Part shown: positions 24,792-33,660 of the stretch, in pieces
Layout: every line of letters starts with the position of its first letter
Position numbering within the stretch: position 1 is the stretch's first letter
NCBI GenBank assembly: GCA_022823085.1
Contig: JAJDXV010000097.1
Location: 1-58,062, forward strand
Source of the DNA: Candidatus Poribacteria bacterium
GTDB lineage: Bacteria; Poribacteria; WGA-4E; WGA-3G
Length of the DNA stretch: 58,062 nucleotides
Reading direction: 5' to 3'
Translations under genes and position numbers: made by a program
Notes under the pieces: generated by a model
Seen by the model: only the letters and a program-made list of their open reading frames with translations
What the model was told of the DNA's origin: nothing
Databases searched by the model: none

Positions 24792-26249
24792 ATGGCTGAC
24801 AAACCACACGTTCTGCTTATCTCGACTGACCATTGGCCCAATTCACTGCTCGGTGTTAGCGGGCATCCGGCGATCCAAACACCGACACTTGATACGCTTG
24901 CGCGTGCTGGTACCCGATTCACACGCGGCTACAGCGAATGTCCGGTCTGCGTTCCCGCACGGAAAACCTTGATGACCGGTGCGACAACCCGCACCCACAA
25001 AGATAGGGTTTTCAACGATAAGAAGGGAATAGATGGACTGCCGACGATCGCGCAGACGTTTCGCAACGCCGGATATCAGGCTTACGCTGTCGGTAAACTG
25101 CACGTCTATCCCCAACGTGACCGCATCGGATTCGACGATGTACTCTTAGGTGAGGAAGGCAGGTTACAATACGGTGCTATTGACGATTATGAACTCTTCC
25201 TCGGTGACAGAGGCTATGCCGGTCAGCAGTTCGCACACGGCATGTGTAATAACGATTACGTCAATAGACCTTGGCATCTCCCCGAAGACTGCCACGTAAC
25301 AAATTGGAGCACCCAGCAGATGGTGCGGATGATTAAACGGCGAGACCCGACCCGTCCCGGATTCTGGTACCTCTCCTATTGCCACCCGCATCCGCCGTTG
25401 GCACCGCTCCAATGTTATATGGACATGTACCGCAATATTGAGGTGGATATGCCGTATTGGGGCGAATGGGCAAAACAGACAGCGCAGCTACCCTTACCGC
25501 TAAAGGGGCGGCAGAAAAAGGACGAACACTTTACGGAGGATTTAGTGCGTTCGGCACGCCAAGCCTTTTACGCGCTTTGCACGCACATCGACCACCAATT
25601 GCGTGTCGTTATCGGGACGCTACGAGAAGAAGGTCTGTTGAACAACACGATTCTGCTATTCACATCGGATCACGGCGATATGCTCGGTAACCATGGGATG
25701 TGGGCAAAACGGCTCTATTACGAAGATTCTGCGAATGTTCCGATGCTCCTCGTCGGCACCGCTGGCGATGAACGCGTCGGACATCATCGGGTCGATGACC
25801 GGCTCGTCGGATGGCAGGACGTTATGCCGACGCTTCTCCACCTCGCAGGCATCGATATCCCCGACACCGTAGACGGGATGCCGATGGTCGGCGATGAAAA
25901 ACGGGAGTGGTTGTACGGCGAATGCGGTGAAGGTGGCAGCGCGACCCGTATGATTCATGACGGACGCTTCAAACTTATCTACTACGCCACCGGCAATTAC
26001 CGACAACTTTTCGATCTGGAAGCGGATCCGAGGGAACTCAACGATCTCGCCGATTCACCCGCGCACGCCGAAACCCTTGAGCGATTAACAGACATCCTCA
26101 TCGGTGAACTCTACGGCAACGATGAAGCGTGGATCCAAGATGGCAAGCTCGTCGGTCTACCTGACCGTGCGTATCGTCCATCTCCGAACCGAGCCTTATC
26201 CGGTCAACGCGGACTCCACTGGCCCCCACAACCATCTGTCGGGCGTTAA
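24792..26249 (+). CDS. Formylglycine-dependent sulfatase
   Basis: About 485 residues from ATG at 24792 with AAAGGAA upstream. The N-terminal HVLLISTDHWP supplies metal-binding Asp, and CPVCVPARKTLMTG (residues about 50-63) is the sulfatase signature, with Cys53 as the residue converted to formylglycine. LFTSDHGDMLGNHGMWAK is the second metal and substrate block. No signal peptide is visible, so it may be cytoplasmic or exported unconventionally. Such arylsulfatase-family enzymes release sulfate from sulfated glycans, consistent with a sponge or marine habitat. A formylglycine-generating enzyme is not in this window. Confidence 0.92.
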   Translation: MADKPHVLLISTDHWPNSLLGVSGHPAIQTPTLDTLARAGTRFTRGYSECPVCVPARKTLMTGATTRTHKDRVFNDKKGIDGLPTIAQTFRNAGYQAYAVGKLHVYPQRDRIGFDDVLLGEEGRLQYGAIDDYELFLGDRGYAGQQFAHGMCNNDYVNRPWHLPEDCHVTNWSTQQMVRMIKRRDPTRPGFWYLSYCHPHPPLAPLQCYMDMYRNIEVDMPYWGEWAKQTAQLPLPLKGRQKKDEHFTEDLVRSARQAFYALCTHIDHQLRVVIGTLREEGLLNNTILLFTSDHGDMLGNHGMWAKRLYYEDSANVPMLLVGTAGDERVGHHRVDDRLVGWQDVMPTLLHLAGIDIPDTVDGMPMVGDEKREWLYGECGEGGSATRMIHDGRFKLIYYATGNYRQLFDLEADPRELNDLADSPAHAETLERLTDILIGELYGNDEAWIQDGKLVGLPDRAYRPSPNRALSGQRGLHWPPQPSVGR

Positions 26250-26281
26250 ATAGCATCTCCGAAATCAGTAGGTGCGGTTTC

Positions 26282-26391
26282 ATGAAGTTTAAGAAAACAT
26301 TTTGGTAATTCTCTGTTTTCCCAGGCGCGGTAGGTTCGGTTTCCTAACCGAACCGGACATCCCTAAGAAATTACCGAATTAAATTGTTAAC
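26282..26391. repeat. Degenerate inverted-repeat element with internal hairpin
   Basis: It starts with ATGAAGTTTAAGA and GGTAAT like the element at 41958-42062, and ends with the inverse motif ATTACC followed by an AT-rich arm. The centre is a perfect nine-pair hairpin, GGTTCGGTT and AACCGAACC around TCCT (26333-26354). It is probably a decayed copy of the same non-autonomous repeat, just upstream of the restriction-modification operon. Confidence 0.55.
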
Positions 26392-26493
26392 CTCCATCTA
26401 ACCGCACTACTCATGATTGGTGAACTTTGCTGGCGCGACGGTGTATCTTTGGTTAATTGTAAATCTACTATAGGCAGGACTTTCTAAAGGATT

Positions 26494-28104
26494 ATGGGAA
26501 GAAAAAAATCAAACGAAAATTCCAACAATGACGGTGCAACGCTCGGCTTTGAAGCAAAATTATATCAAGCCGCCGATAAACTCCGAAACAACATGGATGC
26601 TGCCGAATACAAGCATGTCGTGTTAGGGTTGATTTTCCTCAAGTACATCTCGGATGCTTTTGAGGAAAAGTATCATCTTCTTCTTGAAGAATTTGCCAAT
26701 CCACAGAGCGAATTCTATATTGAAGAGGAAATCGAGCGTTTTGAATATGCGGAGGACATAGATGAATACTTGGCAGAAAACATCTTTTATGTGCCACAGG
26801 AAGCGCGCTGGTCCCATTTACAGGCAAACGCAAAGCAATCAGAAATTGGAGAACTAATTGATAGCGCAATGCTTGCAATTGAACAGGAAAACCCACGCCT
26901 CAAAGGTGTCTTACCGAAAAACTACGCACGCCCAGGACTCGACAAGCAACGCCTCGGTGAACTCGTCGATCTCATCGGCACCATCGGTTTGGGTGAAGAA
27001 GAGAATCGCTCAAAGGACATACTCGGTAGGGTTTACGAATATTTCCTGGCACAATTTGCCAGTGCTGAAGGCAAAAGAGGCGGTCAGTTCTATACGCCTC
27101 GCTGTGTCGTGCAGCTCCTCGTTGAGATGCTCGCACCCTATCAGGGGCGAATTTACGACCCGTGCTGCGGTTCAGGCGGGATGTTTGTCCAGAGCGAAGC
27201 ATTCGTTGAAGCACACGGTGGACAGCGCGATGACATCTCTATTTATGGTCAGGAATCCAACCCGACCACGCGGCAATTGGCACTGATGAACCTTGCCATT
27301 CGAGGCATTGAGGCGAATCTTGGACAGGGACACGCCGACAGCTTTCACGACGATATGCACCCGGACCTGAAAGTGGATTACATCCTCGCCAATCCGCCGT
27401 TCAACAGTAGTGATTGGGGCGGTGATCGCTTGCGTGAAGACAGACGTTGGGTTTACGGCATCCCACCGACTGGCAACGCTAACTTCGCTTGGGTGCAGCA
27501 CTTTATCTATCACCTCGCGCCAAACGGTATTGCCGGATTTGTGTTGGCGAACGGATCAATGAGTAGCAATACCGCAACCGAAGGCGAAATTCGTAAGAAT
27601 ATTATTGAAGCAGACCTGGTGGACTGTATGGTGGCGTTGCCCGGACAGCTCTTCTATTCCACATCTATTCCGGTTTGTCTCTGGTTTATTACAAGGCGCA
27701 AGGAGAACCCGAATTTTCGGAAACGCACGGGTGAAATACTTTTCATAGACGCTCGACGGTTAGGCAAGATGATTGACCGTGTTCATCGTGAACTAACGCA
27801 TTCGGAAATGACACGAATTGCCGAAACCTATCATGCATGGCGCGGCGATGAAGGCGCGAATGAATATGCCGACGTGCCCGGTTTCTGTAAAAGTACAACG
27901 CTTGCAGAAATACAAGCGCATAACAGTGTTCTGACTCCCGGACGCTACGTCGGTGCTGAGGTGCAGGAAGAAGAAACCGAACCATTTGAGGAGACGATAG
28001 CACACTTGACCCAAGAATTGGCTGAGCAGATGGCAGAGGCGAGGCGATTAGATGAGGCTATCGCGAAGAATTTGAAGATGCTCGGCTTTGGAGATGAGTC
28101 ATGA
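26494..28104 (+). CDS. hsdM: Type I restriction-modification DNA methyltransferase subunit M
   Basis: A 536-residue HsdM. The N-terminal helical domain ([20 protein letters not shown], to about 160) is followed by the methyltransferase domain with SAM motif [11 protein letters not shown] at residue 222 and catalytic motif IV NPPF at residue 300, as expected for N6-adenine methylation. Both ends look complete. With the HsdS encoded three genes downstream it would form the M2S methylase. Its stop overlaps the next ATG by four bases (ATGA), so it opens an operon of tightly packed genes to 32931. Confidence 0.95.
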   Translation: MGRKKSNENSNNDGATLGFEAKLYQAADKLRNNMDAAEYKHVVLGLIFLKYISDAFEEKYHLLLEEFANPQSEFYIEEEIERFEYAEDIDEYLAENIFYVPQEARWSHLQANAKQSEIGELIDSAMLAIEQENPRLKGVLPKNYARPGLDKQRLGELVDLIGTIGLGEEENRSKDILGRVYEYFLAQFASAEGKRGGQFYTPRCVVQLLVEMLAPYQGRIYDPCCGSGGMFVQSEAFVEAHGGQRDDISIYGQESNPTTRQLALMNLAIRGIEANLGQGHADSFHDDMHPDLKVDYILANPPFNSSDWGGDRLREDRRWVYGIPPTGNANFAWVQHFIYHLAPNGIAGFVLANGSMSSNTATEGEIRKNIIEADLVDCMVALPGQLFYSTSIPVCLWFITRRKENPNFRKRTGEILFIDARRLGKMIDRVHRELTHSEMTRIAETYHAWRGDEGANEYADVPGFCKSTTLAEIQAHNSVLTPGRYVGAEVQEEETEPFEETIAHLTQELAEQMAEARRLDEAIAKNLKMLGFGDES

Positions 28105-28802
28105 ATTTCAGTGCCGAAGAAATCAAACGCCACATGCGTTTCCTCTGGTTTGACAAACAACCCGTTCCGGGGACAGGTTTTGGATCATTGGACGAATCCC
28201 TCTGGAAACCGTTATTGAGTGCCGAAGATGCTGCGGCACTTGAATTGGCACTCGAAAAAATGGGGCTTCTGACCGATGACGAAAACGGTACAACACGTGC
28301 CACTGTAGCGGGTGTTCTCTTGTGCACCCATTCACCCGAAGAATGGCTCCCGAACGCTTGCATCTCAGCAACTTGTTATCGTGGCACAGACCGCGCCTCC
28401 GGTCAGATAGATGCACAAACAATTACAGGACCGTTGAATCGACAGATAACTGAAGCGGTTGCTTTTGTTGTGCGCAACATGCGCGTCGGTGCATACAAGA
28501 ATCCTGCTCGTGTTGATCTACCACAATACAGTGAAAAGGCACTCTTTGAAGCAATCGTCAACGCTGTTGCACATCGAGACTACACAATTCAGGGTAGCAA
28601 GATTCGACTCTCAATGTTCACAGATCGGCTTGAAATAAACTCGCCCGGAGGCTTACCTAATAACCTGACAATTGAGAGTATGGAGGTCCGACAATCAACG
28701 CGCAATGAAGTTCTCACCTTTATGCTCGGAAGGATGTCTGTTGGGAACAAAGGTAGCAAGTTAGGTTATAATTTCAGAAATAGTATTAGATTATGGAGGT
28801 AA
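28101..28802 (+). CDS. ATP-binding (GHKL/AlbA_2-associated) protein, probably C-terminally truncated
   Basis: A 233-residue protein. [20 protein letters not shown] (residues about 150-169) and [11 protein letters not shown] are the nucleotide-binding motifs of the COG2865-type ATP-binding proteins that often accompany type I methylases. The N-terminus ([20 protein letters not shown]) is also that of this group. Relatives continue after the [12 protein letters not shown] block with a winged-helix tail; here the sequence changes to unrelated residues and stops 20 residues later, three bases before the next gene. It may therefore be a disabled or shortened copy. Its ATG overlaps the hsdM stop. 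Confidence 0.75.
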   Translation: MNFSAEEIKRHMRFLWFDKQPVPGTGFGSLDESLWKPLLSAEDAAALELALEKMGLLTDDENGTTRATVAGVLLCTHSPEEWLPNACISATCYRGTDRASGQIDAQTITGPLNRQITEAVAFVVRNMRVGAYKNPARVDLPQYSEKALFEAIVNAVAHRDYTIQGSKIRLSMFTDRLEINSPGGLPNNLTIESMEVRQSTRNEVLTFMLGRMSVGNKGSKLGYNFRNSIRLWR

Positions 28803-28805
28803 ACA

Positions 28806-29219
28806 ATGAGTTTATACTTGGACAACTTAACGCAATCTATAGAAGCTCTGGAACGTTCTGTCAAAACGGCAAACAGAGTTGATGAGGCTGACGAAGATTT
28901 ACAGGAAACAGTTCGCGCTGGAGTTATTCAAAACTTTGAAGTAACTTACGAGTTATCGTGGAAAATGATAAAACGGTGGCTTGAAGAAAATATTGGTAGT
29001 GCTCATGCTGATGGCATCAGTAAAGCGGAACTCTTTCGTAGGGCAGCAGAAAATCTTCTCATCACTGACGCAGAACGCTGGAACGATTATAACGAAGCAC
29101 GTAATTTAACTTCCCATACTTACGATGAAAATACTGCCGAAAGTGTTTTTACGGAAGCCACTGAGTTTGTGCAGGATGTCAAGTATCTTTTAAGGGCATT
29201 GGAGGAACGTAATGATTGA
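28806..29219 (+). CDS. HepT-like HEPN protein (nucleotidyltransferase substrate-binding family)
   Basis: A 137-residue, all-helical protein of the HI0074/HepT type. The motif RNLTSHTY at residues 99-106 is an exact RX4HXY HEPN ribonuclease signature (Arg99, His104, Tyr106). The FEVTYELSWKMIKRWLEE segment near residue 44 is typical of the family. In HepT/MntA modules the HEPN protein is a toxin that cleaves RNA, and the MNT partner silences it by adding AMP to the Tyr of this motif. GGAGG precedes the ATG. The stop overlaps by eight bases the start of the next gene, whose N-terminus is the MNT partner domain. Confidence 0.88.
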   Translation: MSLYLDNLTQSIEALERSVKTANRVDEADEDLQETVRAGVIQNFEVTYELSWKMIKRWLEENIGSAHADGISKAELFRRAAENLLITDAERWNDYNEARNLTSHTYDENTAESVFTEATEFVQDVKYLLRALEERND

Positions 29220-30813
29220 TCTTAATCCCAAGCACCTTAAAACAATTCAATATATATTGGCTGAGTACATCCCGGATTACGAGGTTCGCGCCTTTGGATC
29301 GCGCGTGAAATGGACAGCAAAAGATTATTCCGATCTTGACCTTGCTGTTGTCGGCAGGAAGCCGTTAAGCTTGAGGCAGAAACGTCGATTAACAGAGGCT
29401 TTTGAAGAATCTAACTTACCTATTCGGGTTGATATAGTGGATTGGCAGTCAATATCAGAAGGCTTCAAGAAAATAATTGCTGAACAATACGAGGTGATAC
29501 AAAAAGCGAGATTTTCTCACCAAAATGGAGACTCCAGAGGGATTAATGGGAAACCAAGTCCGGAAAGTGAATGGCAAATACGGGCTTTCAGAGATTGTGC
29601 GACGTTAATCCGTGAGTCTGTTTCACCCTCTAATTTAGGCGATACCCCTTACATAGGACTTGAGCACATCGGAGAAAATACCCTATCTCTTGTAGGGCGA
29701 GGTATAGCAAGTGATGTCACGAGTACAAAGTCTCGTTTCAGAGAAGGTGATATCCTTTTTGGAAAATTGAGATGCTATTTCCGTAAAGTCGTCAGAGCAC
29801 CTTTTGATGGTGTATGTTCAACAGATATTTGGGTTACGCGTGCTAAAGAAGGAATCGATCAAAGTTTTTTATACTATTGCATGGCATCCCAATCTTTTGT
29901 TGATTTTGCGGACTCAGGATCCATAGGAACACGAATGCCACGGGCAAAATGGGAATGGGTATCACGATATAAAATTCCTTTGCCGCCACTGTCTGAACAA
30001 CGCCGCGTGGCTCACATCCTCGGCACACTTGACGACAAAATTGAACTCAACCGACAGATGAATGAAACATTGGAGGCAACAGCACGGGCAATTTTCAAAT
30101 CGTGGTTTGTAGACTTTGACCCCGTAAAGGCAAAAATGGAAGGACGCAAACCTGCCTGTATGGATACGGAAACCGCTGCACTATTTCCATCAGCGTTTCA
30201 GGATTCTCCACTCGGGAGAATCCCACACAGATGGCAAGTTGCCACAATTGATGAAGATTTTAACCTTGTAATGGGGCAATCACCACCCGGATCCACGTAC
30301 AACGAAGACGGAGAGGGTATGCCATTTTATGAAGGTAGGAGAGACTTTGGCTTTAGGTACCCAACGCAACGCGTCTATTGTACTGAACCAAAACGATTTG
30401 CTGAAAAAGGGGATACCCTTGTAAGTGTTCGCGCTCCCGTCGGCGATACTAACATGGCTTTTGAACAGTGCAGTATAGGTCGTGGTGTGGCAGCGGTTCG
30501 GCATAAAACAGGGAGTCGATCTTATACCTACTACACTATGCAATCTTTGAAGAAGATTTTTTCTCGTTATGAAGCAGAGGGGACGGTTTTTGGATCAATC
30601 AACAAAACAGACTTCCAAACACTTTCTCAACTTAAACCATCCAATGAGGTCATTGAAGCATTTGAACGTTTGGTTTATCCTTTGGATCAATCTATTGAGA
30701 GTAACGAAAACGAATCCCTAACGCTTGCTCAAATCCGAGACACACTGTTACCAAAACTATTGTCTGGGGAAATTCGCATAGAAGATACAGCTGAGATATT
30801 GGAGGGAACTTAG
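29212..30813 (+). CDS. hsdS: Fusion of MNT nucleotidyltransferase and type I specificity subunit HsdS
   Basis: A 533-residue fusion. Residues 1-100 are a minimal nucleotidyltransferase with an exact GSx10DxD active site (Gly29, Ser30, Asp41, Asp43) and the full MntA-like length, ending at YEVIQ. After a linker of about 25 residues comes a complete HsdS: first recognition domain (about 125-265), conserved helical repeat (LPPLSEQRRVAHILGTLDDK), second recognition domain (about 340-480) and the final helical repeat (IRDTLLPKLLSGEI). The gene overlaps hepT by eight bases, and its stop touches the next ATG. No stop codon or internal in-frame ATG separates the two parts. HsdS directs HsdM to a bipartite DNA site; the fused domain could link HepT control to that complex. 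I know of no such fusion being described. Confidence 0.9.
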   Translation: MIDLNPKHLKTIQYILAEYIPDYEVRAFGSRVKWTAKDYSDLDLAVVGRKPLSLRQKRRLTEAFEESNLPIRVDIVDWQSISEGFKKIIAEQYEVIQKARFSHQNGDSRGINGKPSPESEWQIRAFRDCATLIRESVSPSNLGDTPYIGLEHIGENTLSLVGRGIASDVTSTKSRFREGDILFGKLRCYFRKVVRAPFDGVCSTDIWVTRAKEGIDQSFLYYCMASQSFVDFADSGSIGTRMPRAKWEWVSRYKIPLPPLSEQRRVAHILGTLDDKIELNRQMNETLEATARAIFKSWFVDFDPVKAKMEGRKPACMDTETAALFPSAFQDSPLGRIPHRWQVATIDEDFNLVMGQSPPGSTYNEDGEGMPFYEGRRDFGFRYPTQRVYCTEPKRFAEKGDTLVSVRAPVGDTNMAFEQCSIGRGVAAVRHKTGSRSYTYYTMQSLKKIFSRYEAEGTVFGSINKTDFQTLSQLKPSNEVIEAFERLVYPLDQSIESNENESLTLAQIRDTLLPKLLSGEIRIEDTAEILEGT

Positions 30814-32037
30814 ATGCCTCAGCAGACCGTTCCACATATTGAATCACTGCGTGTGAAAAACTATCGCGCGCTACGGGATATAGAATTAAAACAACTTAAA
30901 CCGTTGACTGTCTTTTTAGGCGCGAACGGCAGTGGTAAATCAACACTTTTTGATGTCCTTGCGTTTCTCTCTGAATGTTTCACAATCGGGTTGCGTCAAG
31001 CATGTAGCAAGAGAGGCGGACTTAAGGAACTGCGGACACGAGGCTGTGATGGCCCGATTGCATTTGCGTTGAAATATAGAGAAAAACCTAAAACACCGGT
31101 TATCACCTATCACCTATCTATTGGTGAAGACACAGAGGGACCTTTTGTCGAAACGGAATGGCTGCAGTGGCGGCGCGGGAGTCGTGGCAAACCGTTTCGC
31201 TTCCTCAATTTTCGTGAAGGACGCGGGACAATCGTCGCTGGTGAAACGCCAGATGAGGCAAACGAACCAATCAGTGAACAATTTTATGATCCGTCGCTCC
31301 TCGCTGCTAATATGTTCGGGCACTTAGCTAGGCACCCTCGTGTGTGTGCCCTTCGGCGTTTTATTACAGATTGGCACCTCTCTCGCCTTTCTACTGGTGC
31401 CACACGCCAAGCAACTAACGATGGACCGCAAAAGCGATTGTCAGCAACAGGTGACAACTTGCCCAACGTTATCCAGTACTTGCAGGAAAGATGCCCAGAA
31501 CGTTTGGAGAAAATTATATCTTCTCTGTCAAATCAGGTGCCCCGCTTAGAGAAAGTTGACACAGAATTAATGATGAGTGGTCTCCGCCAGCTAAAGATTA
31601 AAGATGCTCCGTTTGACCAACCTATCTTGGCGAAGTTCGCCTCCGATGGTACATTGAAATTGCTGTCGTATCTGACGCTGTTTCATGGTCCAGAACCACC
31701 CCAATTAATCGGTATTGAGGAACCCGAAAATTACCTACACCCACGCCTGCTAACAGGTTTAGTCGGGGCGTGCCTTGAGGCGTTAATGTTCTCTCAATTT
31801 ATAATTACCACACATTCACCTCAATTTGTTAATGAATTCACTGCTGAAGAGGTATGGGTGTTGTACCGAAATGAACAAGGTTTCACGGTGTGTAAACGCG
31901 CATCGGACATGCTGGGAATCAATCATCTTATGGAAGCAGGGGCAAAATTGGGGCAGCTCTGGAGGGAAGGATTCTTTGAATTCGGTGATCCGTTGACTAA
32001 CGCAGGGGGTCCAAAGCGAGAACTGCATGCACATTGA
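30814..32037 (+). CDS. RecF/OLD-like AAA ATPase (COG4637-type)
   Basis: A 407-residue SMC/ABC-like ATPase: FGANGSGKST-type Walker A at Gly36, and the Walker B LIGIEEPENYLHP near residue 300, followed by the D-loop and switch His region IITTHSPQFVNEF. It lacks a Toprim nuclease domain. Such stand-alone ATPases often pair with a DUF4276 gene; only a ten-codon frame (MHIEFPLKVY) follows, overlapping the stop. It begins at the base after the hsdS stop, so it is strictly in the operon. It may act in defence or be a passenger. Confidence 0.88.
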   Translation: MPQQTVPHIESLRVKNYRALRDIELKQLKPLTVFLGANGSGKSTLFDVLAFLSECFTIGLRQACSKRGGLKELRTRGCDGPIAFALKYREKPKTPVITYHLSIGEDTEGPFVETEWLQWRRGSRGKPFRFLNFREGRGTIVAGETPDEANEPISEQFYDPSLLAANMFGHLARHPRVCALRRFITDWHLSRLSTGATRQATNDGPQKRLSATGDNLPNVIQYLQERCPERLEKIISSLSNQVPRLEKVDTELMMSGLRQLKIKDAPFDQPILAKFASDGTLKLLSYLTLFHGPEPPQLIGIEEPENYLHPRLLTGLVGACLEALMFSQFIITTHSPQFVNEFTAEEVWVLYRNEQGFTVCKRASDMLGINHLMEAGAKLGQLWREGFFEFGDPLTNAGGPKRELHAH

Positions 32038-32059
32038 ATTCCCCCTGAAGGTGTATTAA
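32027..32059 (+). other. Ten-codon frame, possible DUF4276 remnant
   Basis: ATG at 32027, overlapping the ATPase stop, reads MHIEFPLKVY and ends. DUF4276 partners of COG4637 ATPases commonly begin with an M.IEF-like strand at this exact position. The rest of the gene is absent, suggesting a deletion between the ATPase and hsdR. It is short, so chance is possible. Confidence 0.3.
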
Positions 32060-32068
32060 GGCAATAAT

Positions 32069-32931
32069 ATGAATCTCAACAAGATTTACGAATCCGATAT
32101 AGAAGAAGCCGCCCTTGAATGGCTCGCTGAGTTAGGTTATACCGTTCTACACGGTCCCGACATCGCACCGGATACACCCGATGCAGAACGTTCCGCTTAC
32201 AACGAAGTCATCTTGATGCGCCGTTTGCAAGATGCCGTTGCCAACCTCAATCCAAACATACCTGCCGAGGCACAGCAGGATGCAATCCGAAAAGTGCTAA
32301 ACCCAGATTCTCACACTATTGTGCTATTTATTAACGGACTTCCATTAGCCATAATTGAACTCAAAAACCCTACCGACGAGAAAGCCACCCTCTTAACAGC
32401 GTTTCGCCAAATTCAGACCTACAAACAGGAGATTCCAGGATTTTTCGCCTACAACGAAACGATTGTCATTTCTGACGGATTAGAGGCGCGTATCGGATCT
32501 TTAACCGCCGATACGGAATGGTTTCTACCGTGGCGGACAATTGAGGGAGAGGACGAAGCACCCTCAACGGATTTAGAATTAGAGGTGTTGCTTAGGGGAG
32601 CCTTTGAGAAACAACGATTTTTAAGTTACCTCAAACACTTCATCGTCTTTGAAGAAACCGAAGGAATTGCAAAAAAAATCGCTGGTTACCACCAATTCCA
32701 CGCTGTCAAGACGGCAGTGCCAAAATCGAGCTTGACGCAGACGAAAAACCGCACATTGATCCAGAATTTGAGGAAGTGACCGAAACAGAAAAAGAGAGTG
32801 CCCGCGCCAAGATACGCAGAATAGTGAAGCGCACGCTTCTTAAACACGGCTACCCACTTGACAAACGGGAGAAAGCTGCCGAAACTGTTTTGGAGCAAGC
32901 AGAGGCGTTATGTGGCAATTGGACAGCATAA
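32069..32931 (+). pseudogene. hsdR: hsdR with internal deletion (motor domain missing)
   Basis: The first frame (32069 to about 32710) is a good N-terminal HsdR domain, with the nuclease core DSHTIVLFINGLPLAIIELK (PD-(D/E)XK-type IELK) and YNETIVISDGLEARIGS. It ends near the helicase entry [15 protein letters not shown]. The adjoining frame (about 32717-32931) then reads [18 protein letters not shown] and [28 protein letters not shown], which is the extreme C-terminal tail of HsdR. About 600 residues, including both RecA-like motor domains and Walker motifs, are missing, and the joint is out of frame. Restriction activity should be lost. Confidence 0.85.
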
Positions 32932-33058
32932 GAAAGTGAGCATAGACCATTTTGCATATCTAAGTGATTTTGCTTTTGGTTGTACGCAGAATATCAGTTA
33001 CTGAGAACAGACCACAGATACCGAAAACTGAATACCCATCGGAAAATTAACGAATTTC

Positions 33059-33087
33059 TTGACAAAATTTCCGAAATTAACTATATT
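33059..33087 (+). promoter_or_regulatory. Strong promoter for the STAS gene
   Basis: TTGACA and TATATT are separated by 17 bases, 83 bases before the ATG at 33171. The perfect -35 and near-perfect -10 make it a likely housekeeping promoter, and it marks the end of the restriction-modification operon. Confidence 0.7.
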
Positions 33088-33170
33088 AACATGTTAAGAA
33101 TCTCTTTTTTAGGACATAATCCATAAATCTGTATGAGTTAATCACACAACTAACTATGAAAGGAAGATAA

Positions 33171-33524
33171 ATGTTAGCAGAAATACGCCAAAGAGAAGGG
33201 GTCATCGTTGTTCGACCTACCGGACGCATGATCGGTGCGGCAAACGCCGAAATTAGAGAGCAGATTAATGAGGAACTCGAAGAACATTTTGAATCTCCGA
33301 AGGTCATCTTTAATCTCGAAAATGTTACGCGTATGGATAGTAGCGGACTCGGTACGCTTGTTTCTGTAAACGTGACTGTCTCTCGCAAAGGCGGACGGAC
33401 GGCTCTCGTCAACGCTGGTGCCCATATCCGTAACCTCCTAATTCTCGGACGATTAATGACTGTCTTTGAAAGCTACAATAGTGAAGAAGAGGGTATCCTC
33501 GCGCTCACTTCTGAGGAGAGTTAA
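33171..33524 (+). CDS. STAS-domain anti-sigma factor antagonist
   Basis: A 117-residue SpoIIAA/RsbV-like STAS protein. The motif MDSSGLGTLVS near residues 55-65 contains the serine pair (57/58) whose second member is phosphorylated in SpoIIAA. Unphosphorylated, such proteins bind an anti-sigma kinase and release a sigma factor. No kinase or phosphatase gene is adjacent, so the partner is elsewhere. GGAAG lies six bases before the ATG. Confidence 0.9.
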   Translation: MLAEIRQREGVIVVRPTGRMIGAANAEIREQINEELEEHFESPKVIFNLENVTRMDSSGLGTLVSVNVTVSRKGGRTALVNAGAHIRNLLILGRLMTVFESYNSEEEGILALTSEES

Positions 33525-33660
33525 TGTGCTCGACAGAGCCATTTAGCTTTCCGCTGAACGCGACATCCCCAAAACGAAGTGGCTCCAAACAGAGAAAAAA
33601 TCAGGCTTCTCACGCACACGAGAGTTTCTAAAAGGAGACGGAATACAGAAAAGGAAACTT

